Shown piece by piece: positions 32,144-40,416 of a stretch of DNA of 64,000 nucleotides. The notes beneath the pieces are model-generated. The model was not told where the DNA came from, made no database searches, and saw nothing but the letters and a program-made list of their open reading frames with translations. The stretch covers positions 1 to 64,000 of the forward strand of contig CAMHJQ010000005.1 in the NCBI GenBank assembly GCA_946185485.1, written 5' to 3'. A program made the position numbers and the translations under genes. How positions within the stretch are numbered: position 1 is the stretch's first letter; each line of letters begins with the position of its first letter. This DNA comes from an uncultured Prevotellaceae bacterium. GTDB taxonomy: Bacteria > Bacteroidota > Bacteroidia > Bacteroidales > Bacteroidaceae.

Positions 32144-34204
32144 TTATCTGTGATGTCCTACGGACTGCTCCTGCTTCGGGGCATACTCTTTCCGCAATGA
32201 GTCCATCGTGTCATGCACGAATGACCAGGAGGATGCACCGTGACAATAGTCACGATCATATCTTTGGCGGGTATCATCCATCTTCTTTTGCATGAGGTCT
32301 ATACGCTCTGCAGCAGTCAATGTGTAGCCCTCACAGGGCTTGGCTGACAGATAACGGTCTATGATAGCCTTACTATCCTTGCTGAACTCTCTGGCGTGAC
32401 GGTCTGAAAAGAAGTAGTAGATTCGGTTGAATGCCTTCTCTTCTAAGTCTTTCATCCGTGTCTGGCCGACAGGTCTGCCAATGATGATATCGCCAAGGTC
32501 TTGAATCATCATCTGACGACCATTCTCTTTGATCCCCGCAGATTTCATGGTATCGCTGAGGATAGGCAAAACGTCAGCCTTGGTACCATGCTTAGAGCAA
32601 TAATCCTTCAGCATAAGGATGTCATTCTGACTGAAGCCGGAGTTTGGATGTTTGAGGGCCATGTTCACGGCTTTCTCAATCATTTCCTTGTTTTGCTCTC
32701 TTATGGCATGGTACTGACCGTATGCCTGAAGCACGGCTTGACGGACATTGTTCTTATCCTTCTCGTGATAGACATAGTAGTCCGTCTGATTATTGCCATA
32801 CCTGTCTTGATGGGCTATGCTGCCTCGATAGTCACCGGAAGTAAAGAACTTACTTCCCTCACAATATCTGTTGGTGTCCGTATTAGAATACTGGACGTAG
32901 AAATTCAGATATAAATCGCCTTTCTTATCAACGTCAATATTCTGGACGGTAGAGTTCCAGTTGTTGCCTGGCGCATCTTGGAACGAAAGCGAAGTCTCAT
33001 CCCTGCGCTCTGTACCTATCTCCTTGACGATACGGGTTATATCACCCATCGAAAGCCTGCTGACATTCGCACCTTTCGAGAGATTATCAAGGATCTCCTT
33101 ACCACTTTTGCCGAAGCCTGTAAACGCCATCGGTGGAAGCGTCCATGCGGCAATCTTCGTAGCCGTCTTGGGTGTGATTCGTCGCGGCCCTTTTTTCTTC
33201 TTGCCTTCGTCAAAGTCGAAATCAAGCATCAACTGGCGGGTATCTTCCGAATCATGTCGGATGGCAGCGGCATGTTTGAGTTCACCTTTGGCATCTTTCA
33301 GTGGATTTACGCCTGAAAGCATATCATGTAGCGCACGCTCGGCTATCTCTTCCTTAGAATTATAGTGGACGTTAAAGAACTTACCCACAAACTTCCAGAA
33401 CTTTTCCAAGGCAACCTGTAACTTGCCGTAGGTGGTCTCTGGGAACTTGGAAGCAAATTCCTCACTGCGTAGCAGTTCGGCACCATGTCGGCCACTGTAC
33501 GTAGCCAGCACCTCATCGGCTATCTCGTCATCTGTTTCCAGATAGGGATAGTTACGCTTCACATCTTCCCACAGTTCCGTTTCCTGCTTCATGATACCGA
33601 CGATATTATCCCATTCCTGACGGTTGTTCTGACGAAGCACTTCGGCCCATATATGGGTGTACTCATGAATGGGAATGTCGGCCTTGGCAGTCTGGGGATT
33701 CAGATAAATAACACCATTATAGGCAAAGCCATAGACCTTATCTTTGTTATTCTTTAGGTGGTTATACTTATCAGGAAGGTTATTCAGAACCTCTAAACCT
33801 TTTTCCCATCTGGTCTCTACTGGTATCTTTGCCTCGGTGAGTCGCTTCACAAGGGCATCGGTCATTTCATCGCCCGTCTTCAAGGCAACATGCTCAGACT
33901 GTAGCTGACTCTTCCCGATGGGAACCGTCTTCGCTGTCTGTTGACTGTTGGACTGCTGCTCACTACCTGAGAAAAGATTCAGGTTTTTGGGAAGCAGATT
34001 GCGTAACTTGGTGGCTCCAAGAACGCTGACCGACACAGCGGCAGCGGCAAGCGCAGCCAGAATCGGAAGAATAGCGGGAGAAAATATGGACATCGCCAAG
34101 GCTGCAAGCAGACCATAGCGAACCAGTTTATTGCGCCAGGCAAAGGCACCGATGCGGGCGACATTGCCTGTGGCAGACTTTAGAAAATCAAGTATCTTTT
34201 TCAT
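32144..34204 (-). CDS. Membrane-anchored polyvalent protein with HEYTH zincin domain
   Basis: A 686-residue protein. A hydrophobic stretch at residues 30-65 (YGLLAALAMSIFSPAILPILAALAAAAVSVSVLG) anchors it. Residues about 110-240 form a zincin domain: IPIHEYTHIWAEVLR with H180, E181 and H184, and a downstream acidic EIADEVLATYSGRHG (E231 as likely third ligand). The same domain with the HEYxH core and GYTH/SGRxG tail occurs twice in the giant ORF, which marks it as a repeated module of this element. The second half has no recognised domain. It may cleave cell proteins or the element's own polyproteins (inference). Confidence 0.82.
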   Translation of the reverse strand: MKKILDFLKSATGNVARIGAFAWRNKLVRYGLLAALAMSIFSPAILPILAALAAAAVSVSVLGATKLRNLLPKNLNLFSGSEQQSNSQQTAKTVPIGKSQLQSEHVALKTGDEMTDALVKRLTEAKIPVETRWEKGLEVLNNLPDKYNHLKNNKDKVYGFAYNGVIYLNPQTAKADIPIHEYTHIWAEVLRQNNRQEWDNIVGIMKQETELWEDVKRNYPYLETDDEIADEVLATYSGRHGAELLRSEEFASKFPETTYGKLQVALEKFWKFVGKFFNVHYNSKEEIAERALHDMLSGVNPLKDAKGELKHAAAIRHDSEDTRQLMLDFDFDEGKKKKGPRRITPKTATKIAAWTLPPMAFTGFGKSGKEILDNLSKGANVSRLSMGDITRIVKEIGTERRDETSLSFQDAPGNNWNSTVQNIDVDKKGDLYLNFYVQYSNTDTNRYCEGSKFFTSGDYRGSIAHQDRYGNNQTDYYVYHEKDKNNVRQAVLQAYGQYHAIREQNKEMIEKAVNMALKHPNSGFSQNDILMLKDYCSKHGTKADVLPILSDTMKSAGIKENGRQMMIQDLGDIIIGRPVGQTRMKDLEEKAFNRIYYFFSDRHAREFSKDSKAIIDRYLSAKPCEGYTLTAAERIDLMQKKMDDTRQRYDRDYCHGASSWSFVHDTMDSLRKEYAPKQEQSVGHHR

Positions 34205-34216
34205 ATCTTGTGATGT

Positions 34217-37200
34217 TTATCTACTCAATCCATGTTTCTCCTGTGGTTGCTCACGCATCTTGCCGGAAACGAGTTCGTCAAGTTCACGGTTGATATCGAT
34301 GATATGCTCACGGGGAATACATATATTGGCACGGTCATGCCAGAAAGTCTCAAAGAGGGCTTCTGTGAAGCCTTTCTTCTCTTCCTGTGTCTTATAGAGC
34401 GACAGATGATCTGTAATGTTCTTCTGTTGCTCCTTGGTGAAACTGGAAGTGTAGGAGTCATTCGTGCGCGAGGCAAAGGCTTCGGTAATCGTCCTTGGAA
34501 TGGAATATACCTTGCCATCCTTCGAATAGCCACGCACACGGTCATAGGCCAATTCACGCAGTTCCTCGTAGGCATCGCTCAAACGCTCCTTTGGGACAAT
34601 ATTACTGGCAGCACCACGATAGTCATGTTCAGCAAGTTCGGTGATATAGGAAACCATAGGTTGGACGTCGTGAGGGTTCTTACGCTCAAAATCATTCGAA
34701 TGTTTCTTAAAAAACTCGCTGATAAACATACGCTCGGTGTCCGTGAAGCGGTTACCTTCACCATAGACACGGGAAACAAATGCACCTGCAGCCCGTAGTC
34801 CGGGATCTTTGAAATAACTGCTCTCGATATTATAGATGTTACTGGCAACATCAGAGAATTTGAAGGAAGTGAAGAACAGATCACCTTCGCTCTTGCTGAT
34901 ATGCTTCACCATCGTCAAGCCGCCAGCGGTATAGGATGCCGCAAACTCACCTGTTTCAATGTTGTTTTTTGTAAGTTGGACAACCTTCAAGGGGCCATCC
35001 CCTTTCTTGATGTCAGGGAACATCCAACCTGGCAGTTTGTCGTATTGAGACAAGTCAACAAATAATCCCGCCTTGGGATCGTTTATTTCTGCAATGGCAC
35101 GGCTATAGACACGATAGGCAAATTGTTGTTTGCTTTCGTCGGAGAGTTGGCAGACGGTGACGCTGCGGTCGCCGTCAACAAGGGCAAAACTGCCGCCGCC
35201 TCTATTGACAACGGTATTGACTATCATGTCGCCGACAATTGATTCACCTTCCTTGTCTTTAAGTTGAAGTGGATCGATCTTCAAGGTATCACCTTTGGTT
35301 GGAGCAAGTTCATCCAAGGTTTTATGAAGTCTGACAAGGTTACGGAGTTGTTCCTCAAGACGATAGACAGTCGATTTCTCTTCATCGGCAAAATGGGAAA
35401 GGTAAGCCTCGCGTGCATCCCAGTCCTTTTTACCGGTCAGCACATCGCTGAAACTATATGACGGACCTGTATTCAAGGCATCAAAGATATTGCTTGCCTT
35501 GACATTTCTTTTGCTGCCTATGACAGCCAAAGGTTCACCACGGAAATGCCCATGATTGTCATAATCCTGACTACGGACGACATAGACAGTATCAGTGTCC
35601 CGTTTATAGAGCACATCAATGGCTGCATCTGGACCGACTGCACCGCTTCTGGCAGCAGAATCTACATTGATGACTGGATATTGTGCCTGGTATTCCTCAT
35701 GCTCGATGCCTCGGTCATGGGACTCCACCTGCCTATATGCCTTCTCATAGTCGCTATCCTTGACAAGGAAATGACCTTCTTTGTCTGCAAAGAGGTCTAT
35801 GCTGTCTTGTACCTCCACAACCTTGCCTTCTTTTACATCATGGAAATAGACGGGATATTCCGTCAGGGAAAAGATAAGGGCAGGATCATCATGTACACCG
35901 CCATGAACTCGCCGCATAGCAATACTGTCATTGTCGAGTTTGACGTATGCACGCTCATAAGGTTCATTGTTGGGGAAGTATTTCTCGCGTGCCTCATTAA
36001 GGGAAAGTCCCTCGGCCATTACCTCTTCGCTTGAAGGATAATATTTGGCTTGCAGGACACCATCCTTATTCAACATGACGGCTCTTTCGCCTGTATCTTT
36101 ACCATTTCTATAAAGTTCATGGACGGTAATATCACCTTTTTTAGAAGAATACTGTCCGTAGATGTTATGCCAGTTCCCTATACGGTCATACCCTTCAAGG
36201 GTCACATCGTCACCCGGACGGTGGATATTCTTCTCAACAACCTCAGTGTTGTTGGATTCAAGAGAGCGAAGGGTACTTTCCTTCGTGACTGTGCCATCGA
36301 ACAGGGCTATATCATAAAGACGCTCATGGAGGCTGCCTTTTCTCCACTCACGACCTGTAAATTCACTGATGGATGCCTGTATATAGTCATCGTTGCTGAC
36401 TTTTTGCAGGGTGGGGTAATGCATTTCAAGGCCATCCTTGACTATTGAACCGTCGGGATGGATTTCCTTGGCTATGCCGTTCATGAAGAGCATGTTTACC
36501 TCTATCTCATTCTCTCCTTTCATGATGCCGGACACATCGATGTCAGGCACAAAACTATCTTCGCTCAGATAGATACTGTCGGCAAAACCGACATTTTCAT
36601 CAATCTGTGAACCTTCGTCGGCACTGATATGACCGTTAATCCACATCTTGGCCGTATCTTCATTCTTGAACTCTTCCACCCAGCAGTCCTGAGTGGTGTT
36701 GTCAAAGGCAACAAACTTCTCGCCATCCTTGAAATAGCCTGCGGCCTCTGGATGAAGGGGATAGTTGGTTTTCTTTCCATTTTCGCCGTCGCATCCTGAA
36801 TCAAGTATCGCGCCTAATACCTCTTGGGCCTCTCTGCCAACATAAAGGCGCATCGGCACATTCACGGCAACAGAATCGAGGTCTTTTTCTATTGTCTGTA
36901 TATAACTGTAAGCCTCAGTATTCGACGGAATATTAGCCTTCTGCATAGCGTCATTGATAAGATAGGATCCGCTGAGTTTGCGCGAATCTACATCATACCC
37001 GCCTTTTTCCAGTATATGCGCAGCAAGAATCGTCTTCTCATTATCAGACCATTGCGCTGCTTCGTCATTAACCCTCTTGCTCACAGACTCCTGAGCCAAC
37101 TGGTGACGGGTAAAATACATGAGTTCAAAATGGCGGGCATTGCGCACAGAGCCGAAACGGACGGATGAAACCTTCTCTTCTGGATGGCTCTCTACCTGTC

Positions 37201-37930
37201 CGTGGTGCATCTTGGCAATCATTTCAAGTGCGGCTAATCCCTCACGGTTAAATGGAATATTATCATCATAACTTGGCATCAAGCCGATATTCGACTTGTT
37301 GTTTCCGTCAAGGACTATGACACTATGACGGCCTTCACGACGCACCTGGTTCCTGTGTAGGTAACTGTCTGCAACGTCGGCGATAACCTGGTGAAAATTC
37401 TCCAGTTCGCCTGTTGTGTGAAGTTCACGGGAAAGAATAATGCCATTGGCCTTATCAACCTTCTGTACGTCACCATTCTTCAGATAGGAAGAAACCGCGA
37501 CGGAATCAAGCGGTTGGCCCATCATGGCAACATACTGGAAATAATTGCTGTATTTGGCTTCTATAAGGACAACAGGACGGAAATTGCCTTCGCGTTTCTG
37601 GGCCTGAATCTGCTTGGTGGCTTCATTAATCTGATCACCTGTAACAAACATAAGGGTCTTTACCTGACCATCACTTTCCCCTTGGATATACGGCTCTTCA
37701 AGCACCGTCTTACGACCGGGCATGAAACGGTTGGGTACATCCAGAATAATGCCGTCGGCACCAATCGGCGAAGGCATGACACCACGCAGGAAGCGGTCAT
37801 TGCCGAGGTCAATCGGCTGTTTAAGATAGACTATTACATCGTTACGACTGTCAGCAATAACGCCGACAACCTCCTTGCGGAGGTCTATGAGAGCTTTTTG
37901 AAGCGTTCTCAAATCCTGATCCTTATCCAT
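34217..37930 (-). CDS. Large polyvalent-type protein, function unknown
   Basis: A 1237-residue soluble protein, not recognised. No signal peptide or membrane segment is visible. The N-terminal 200 residues form a compact domain (IVYLKQPIDLGNDRFLRGVMPSP, then GRKTVLEEPYIQGESDG). A second domain lies around 200-330 (VRREGRHSVIVLDGNNKSNIG). The middle is an acidic mosaic; the C-terminus is helical and charged. Size, operon position and lack of recognisable catalytic motifs are typical of polyvalent proteins delivered with conjugative or phage DNA. It is 13 nt before the membrane-anchored zincin gene. Confidence 0.75.
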   Translation of the reverse strand: MDKDQDLRTLQKALIDLRKEVVGVIADSRNDVIVYLKQPIDLGNDRFLRGVMPSPIGADGIILDVPNRFMPGRKTVLEEPYIQGESDGQVKTLMFVTGDQINEATKQIQAQKREGNFRPVVLIEAKYSNYFQYVAMMGQPLDSVAVSSYLKNGDVQKVDKANGIILSRELHTTGELENFHQVIADVADSYLHRNQVRREGRHSVIVLDGNNKSNIGLMPSYDDNIPFNREGLAALEMIAKMHHGQVESHPEEKVSSVRFGSVRNARHFELMYFTRHQLAQESVSKRVNDEAAQWSDNEKTILAAHILEKGGYDVDSRKLSGSYLINDAMQKANIPSNTEAYSYIQTIEKDLDSVAVNVPMRLYVGREAQEVLGAILDSGCDGENGKKTNYPLHPEAAGYFKDGEKFVAFDNTTQDCWVEEFKNEDTAKMWINGHISADEGSQIDENVGFADSIYLSEDSFVPDIDVSGIMKGENEIEVNMLFMNGIAKEIHPDGSIVKDGLEMHYPTLQKVSNDDYIQASISEFTGREWRKGSLHERLYDIALFDGTVTKESTLRSLESNNTEVVEKNIHRPGDDVTLEGYDRIGNWHNIYGQYSSKKGDITVHELYRNGKDTGERAVMLNKDGVLQAKYYPSSEEVMAEGLSLNEAREKYFPNNEPYERAYVKLDNDSIAMRRVHGGVHDDPALIFSLTEYPVYFHDVKEGKVVEVQDSIDLFADKEGHFLVKDSDYEKAYRQVESHDRGIEHEEYQAQYPVINVDSAARSGAVGPDAAIDVLYKRDTDTVYVVRSQDYDNHGHFRGEPLAVIGSKRNVKASNIFDALNTGPSYSFSDVLTGKKDWDAREAYLSHFADEEKSTVYRLEEQLRNLVRLHKTLDELAPTKGDTLKIDPLQLKDKEGESIVGDMIVNTVVNRGGGSFALVDGDRSVTVCQLSDESKQQFAYRVYSRAIAEINDPKAGLFVDLSQYDKLPGWMFPDIKKGDGPLKVVQLTKNNIETGEFAASYTAGGLTMVKHISKSEGDLFFTSFKFSDVASNIYNIESSYFKDPGLRAAGAFVSRVYGEGNRFTDTERMFISEFFKKHSNDFERKNPHDVQPMVSYITELAEHDYRGAASNIVPKERLSDAYEELRELAYDRVRGYSKDGKVYSIPRTITEAFASRTNDSYTSSFTKEQQKNITDHLSLYKTQEEKKGFTEALFETFWHDRANICIPREHIIDINRELDELVSGKMREQPQEKHGLSR

Positions 37931-37989
37931 AGTTGCTTATATATAAATGGTTCTACTTTTCTTCTCTTTTGGGTTAAGTCCTGCGGACA

Positions 37990-38008
37990 CCCCTTCTCGA
38001 AGAAGGGG
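37990..38008 (-). other. Hairpin between the SSB-like and 1237-aa genes
   Basis: CCCCTTC (37990-37996) and GAAGGGG (38002-38008) form a stable stem in the 100-bp gap within the minus operon. No T run follows, so it may tune expression or mark an RNA-processing site. No other feature is seen in this gap. Confidence 0.4.
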
Positions 38009-38030
38009 CATCCACGGGACTTGGATAGAA

Positions 38031-38648
38031 TTAATCCTTCTTGGGAGGTTCCCATGGGGACACCTCTTTCAGGCGGCAGTCAAGCGAGACAGCTTCGCGA
38101 TAAACGCCAAGCTGCAGGTCACCGTTGGCCTCGATATACTGTCCGGCAGCGAGGAAGTCTTCGCCTTCCTTGGGATTGAAGTACAGGAAGCGTACCCAGA
38201 TGAACTCTACCTTGTCGCCGTTCTTGTCAACGTCGAAGGCAGAGAATACCTTGTAAAGGTTATCCTTCTTGTCTTTCTTCTCCTCGACACCATCCTTCTT
38301 GATCTTGCCTCGGAACTCAATGGTGCCTTCGATCCTGTCTGCTTCGGTGGACTTGACAAGTTCGATGCTGTTACGGTCGGCACGGAGGTTGAAGAACATC
38401 TTGCCGTCCTTCTTCCTGATAGAGAGGGTTCCGTTCACGCTGACCCTGCGGCCAGTGGTATAGACGGAGGCAACATCCTTGCCGCCGTCAAGGGAAACGC
38501 TGATCTCCATATCCAGTTTCTCTTTCTTACGGCCCACAAGGGGTACAACGATGCCGAAGGTTACAAACTCACTGTCATCCTTCTGGCTTTTCTTAACACT
38601 TGCGCTGCGGTTTACTTTCGCACAGACGCTTACTTCACATTTAATCAT
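38031..38648 (-). CDS. SSB-like OB-fold protein
   Basis: A 205-residue protein from ATG 38648; the longer frame from 38774 runs through the upstream intergenic region and the end of the neighbouring gene. Residues about 20-110 look like an OB fold of the SSB type: FVTFGIVVPLVGRKKEKLDMEISVSLDGGKDVASVYTTGRRVSVNGTL, with charged loops and a long Lys-rich insertion after (GKIKKDGVEEKKDKKDN). The C-terminus ends in Pro/Lys/Asp (PWEPPKKD), not the usual SSB acidic tip. It is likely to bind ssDNA of the transferred strand, which fits its place next to the ArdC-type and giant proteins. Confidence 0.65.
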   Translation of the reverse strand: MIKCEVSVCAKVNRSASVKKSQKDDSEFVTFGIVVPLVGRKKEKLDMEISVSLDGGKDVASVYTTGRRVSVNGTLSIRKKDGKMFFNLRADRNSIELVKSTEADRIEGTIEFRGKIKKDGVEEKKDKKDNLYKVFSAFDVDKNGDKVEFIWVRFLYFNPKEGEDFLAAGQYIEANGDLQLGVYREAVSLDCRLKEVSPWEPPKKD

Positions 38649-38724
38649 AACTTGAAAATTTTGAAAAACATTGAAATAAAAATGAATTATAATAGTGGCC
38701 TCATTGCGGCCATAATTTCTACTC

Positions 38725-40326
38725 TTAGGCAAGGCGCATACCCTGTTGCTGGGTGGCTTCTGGGTATTCCGCATCGAAATTCATGCGTGCAAGGGCTACA
38801 GCCCGTGCCGGATCAACGCTCTCTCGCTGCCTACGGATAACGCCCTGACGTTCTTCTTCGGGTGTACGTTCAGAAGACATGTCCGTATTCTGTGCCATAT
38901 CCTCACCTTGGCCGCCAAGGTGGGAGGCCATTGAGAATGCAGCCATGAAGAGTGCGGATATTAGGCTTTCGATAAGCCCGCCGCCTTGGGACATTCCCAT
39001 GCCGCCGCCCTGTCCCATCAGATAGGTAAGCATCTGTGTGGGGTCGGACATGTGGGCAAGGGCAGATAGTTTATCTTCGTTAGCCTGTCCCTGTTGCTGC
39101 ACCTGGGCCTGCGCCAAATCCTGCTGCTGGTGTTGATGCTGTCCGTCTCTCTGTGCCAATAGTCTGTCTGCCTCAGTCGGCACACTGACATTGACACCAC
39201 CTTTGAGGTCTGCCAACAAATCCTTCTGGCTATCCGCTATCAAAACGGTGTTGCTCATATTGCCACGGACGGAGATTTCAGCAAGATATTTCAGCGGGTC
39301 GATATGGTCAAGGCTACCGCCTACAGGCTGATGTCTGACTGTCAAATGAAGATGTGGAGCCGTACCTACTCCAGTATTACCCGATTTGGCAATAACTGTA
39401 TCGGTATTAACCACTTGGTCTTTGCTGACGTTAATCTGGTCGAGATGACAGAAAGAAACCGTGTAACGGCTTCCATCCTGCCGCGAATATTCGACGGTAA
39501 CGGACTTACCGCCCGCGATAGTGTCACCCTTCCTGTGAACAATCTGGCCTGCAGCATTTCTGACATCATCCTGATACTTGGTATAAGGATTTACGGCAAT
39601 GACCTTGCCGCCATCCTCCATAGAATAGACATCTACGAACTTTGCCCGTATGTCTATACCTTTGTGATTACTCGATGCTCCTGCAGTCGGTGAATGACGG
39701 TGACCAAAGAGTGAGGTAACTTCTACCTTCCCATCAATAGGCATACGGTAGCCAACATTATCCGCTACACGCATCCCGTCGTCACGGACGGAAGAGGTAG
39801 GGGCATAGCCTTGTCCAAGGGCATGGCCGCACGCCAAGCCGCGACGCTGGGCAACAATTTCGGCAAGCCGGTCATACTGCGTAAGGTTATTGTTGTTAAT
39901 CTCACGCATAAGCGAGGAATTATAGGTTGTACTGCCTGCATAGCCACCCTGACAGATGGCATCCACCCATGCCTGTGCGCGACGCTGTGGGTCGCTTTCT
40001 GTGATGGCAAAGGCTTTGCCGTAGCGGTTGCTGTTCTCAATGAGAAAGCGTGAATGATACTCAAAGCTCGCCTCTGCATCTTTATGGACGGTAAACGGCG
40101 CATGTTCCCCGTGATCATTGTAATACTTCACGGGGTCGCCTCTGTCAATCCACGGCTTGGGGGCATGGATGCCGAAATAGTTCTGGGTAGCCTTTGTGTA
40201 GTCGGCATTGCCATAACTCGATTCGATGATGGCCTGTGCCAGCGTCACAGAGGCGGGGATGCCATACTTCACTTGCTGCTCGATGGCATACCCCTTCATC
40301 TGCTCTATAAACGTTTGTTTATCCAT
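38725..40326 (-). CDS. Glucosaminidase + M23 protein without signal peptide
   Basis: A 533-residue protein. The glucosaminidase comes first (residues about 5-160: IPASVTLAQAIIESSYG with Glu35 as the likely catalytic residue, NYFGIH). The M23 domain follows (about 190-345): HKGID (H221, D225), H294 and APHLHLT (H325, H327). A long tail follows: Gln/His-rich (about 390-420) and a Gly/Met-rich hydrophobic stretch (GLIESLISALFMAAFSMASHLGG). No signal peptide is visible, so it may be exported with the transfer machinery or act as a structural protein. The order of the two domains is the reverse of that in the secreted enzyme at 26205-27212. Confidence 0.88.
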   Translation of the reverse strand: MDKQTFIEQMKGYAIEQQVKYGIPASVTLAQAIIESSYGNADYTKATQNYFGIHAPKPWIDRGDPVKYYNDHGEHAPFTVHKDAEASFEYHSRFLIENSNRYGKAFAITESDPQRRAQAWVDAICQGGYAGSTTYNSSLMREINNNNLTQYDRLAEIVAQRRGLACGHALGQGYAPTSSVRDDGMRVADNVGYRMPIDGKVEVTSLFGHRHSPTAGASSNHKGIDIRAKFVDVYSMEDGGKVIAVNPYTKYQDDVRNAAGQIVHRKGDTIAGGKSVTVEYSRQDGSRYTVSFCHLDQINVSKDQVVNTDTVIAKSGNTGVGTAPHLHLTVRHQPVGGSLDHIDPLKYLAEISVRGNMSNTVLIADSQKDLLADLKGGVNVSVPTEADRLLAQRDGQHQHQQQDLAQAQVQQQGQANEDKLSALAHMSDPTQMLTYLMGQGGGMGMSQGGGLIESLISALFMAAFSMASHLGGQGEDMAQNTDMSSERTPEEERQGVIRRQRESVDPARAVALARMNFDAEYPEATQQQGMRLA

Positions 40327-40360
40327 TCGGAAAATCTCTAAAGTTAGTCTTTCTTTTGAT

Positions 40361-40402
40361 GTTTTCCGGGAGTGCCGCGATGGGCGACACCCTCCGGAAG
40401 AA
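40361..40402 (-). other. Hairpin after the giant gene
   Basis: An imperfect stem TTCCGG-GAGTG / CACCC-TCCGGAA (about 40361-40402) in the 90-bp gap between the giant ORF and the 533-aa gene. It is not followed by a T tract on the minus strand, so it may be a partial terminator or processing site in the long operon. Confidence 0.4.
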
Positions 40403-40416
40403 TCTTAGGCTCGCTT

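Noticed and set aside
38649..38774. N-terminal extension of the SSB-like protein
   Set aside because: These 42 codons run across the intergenic gap and the 3' end of the 533-aa gene and show no OB-fold character.
37391..38840. Overlapping plus-strand frames of 262 and 297 codons
   Set aside because: They lie opposite the 1237-aa, SSB-like and 533-aa genes, which carry recognisable domains; no supporting signals.
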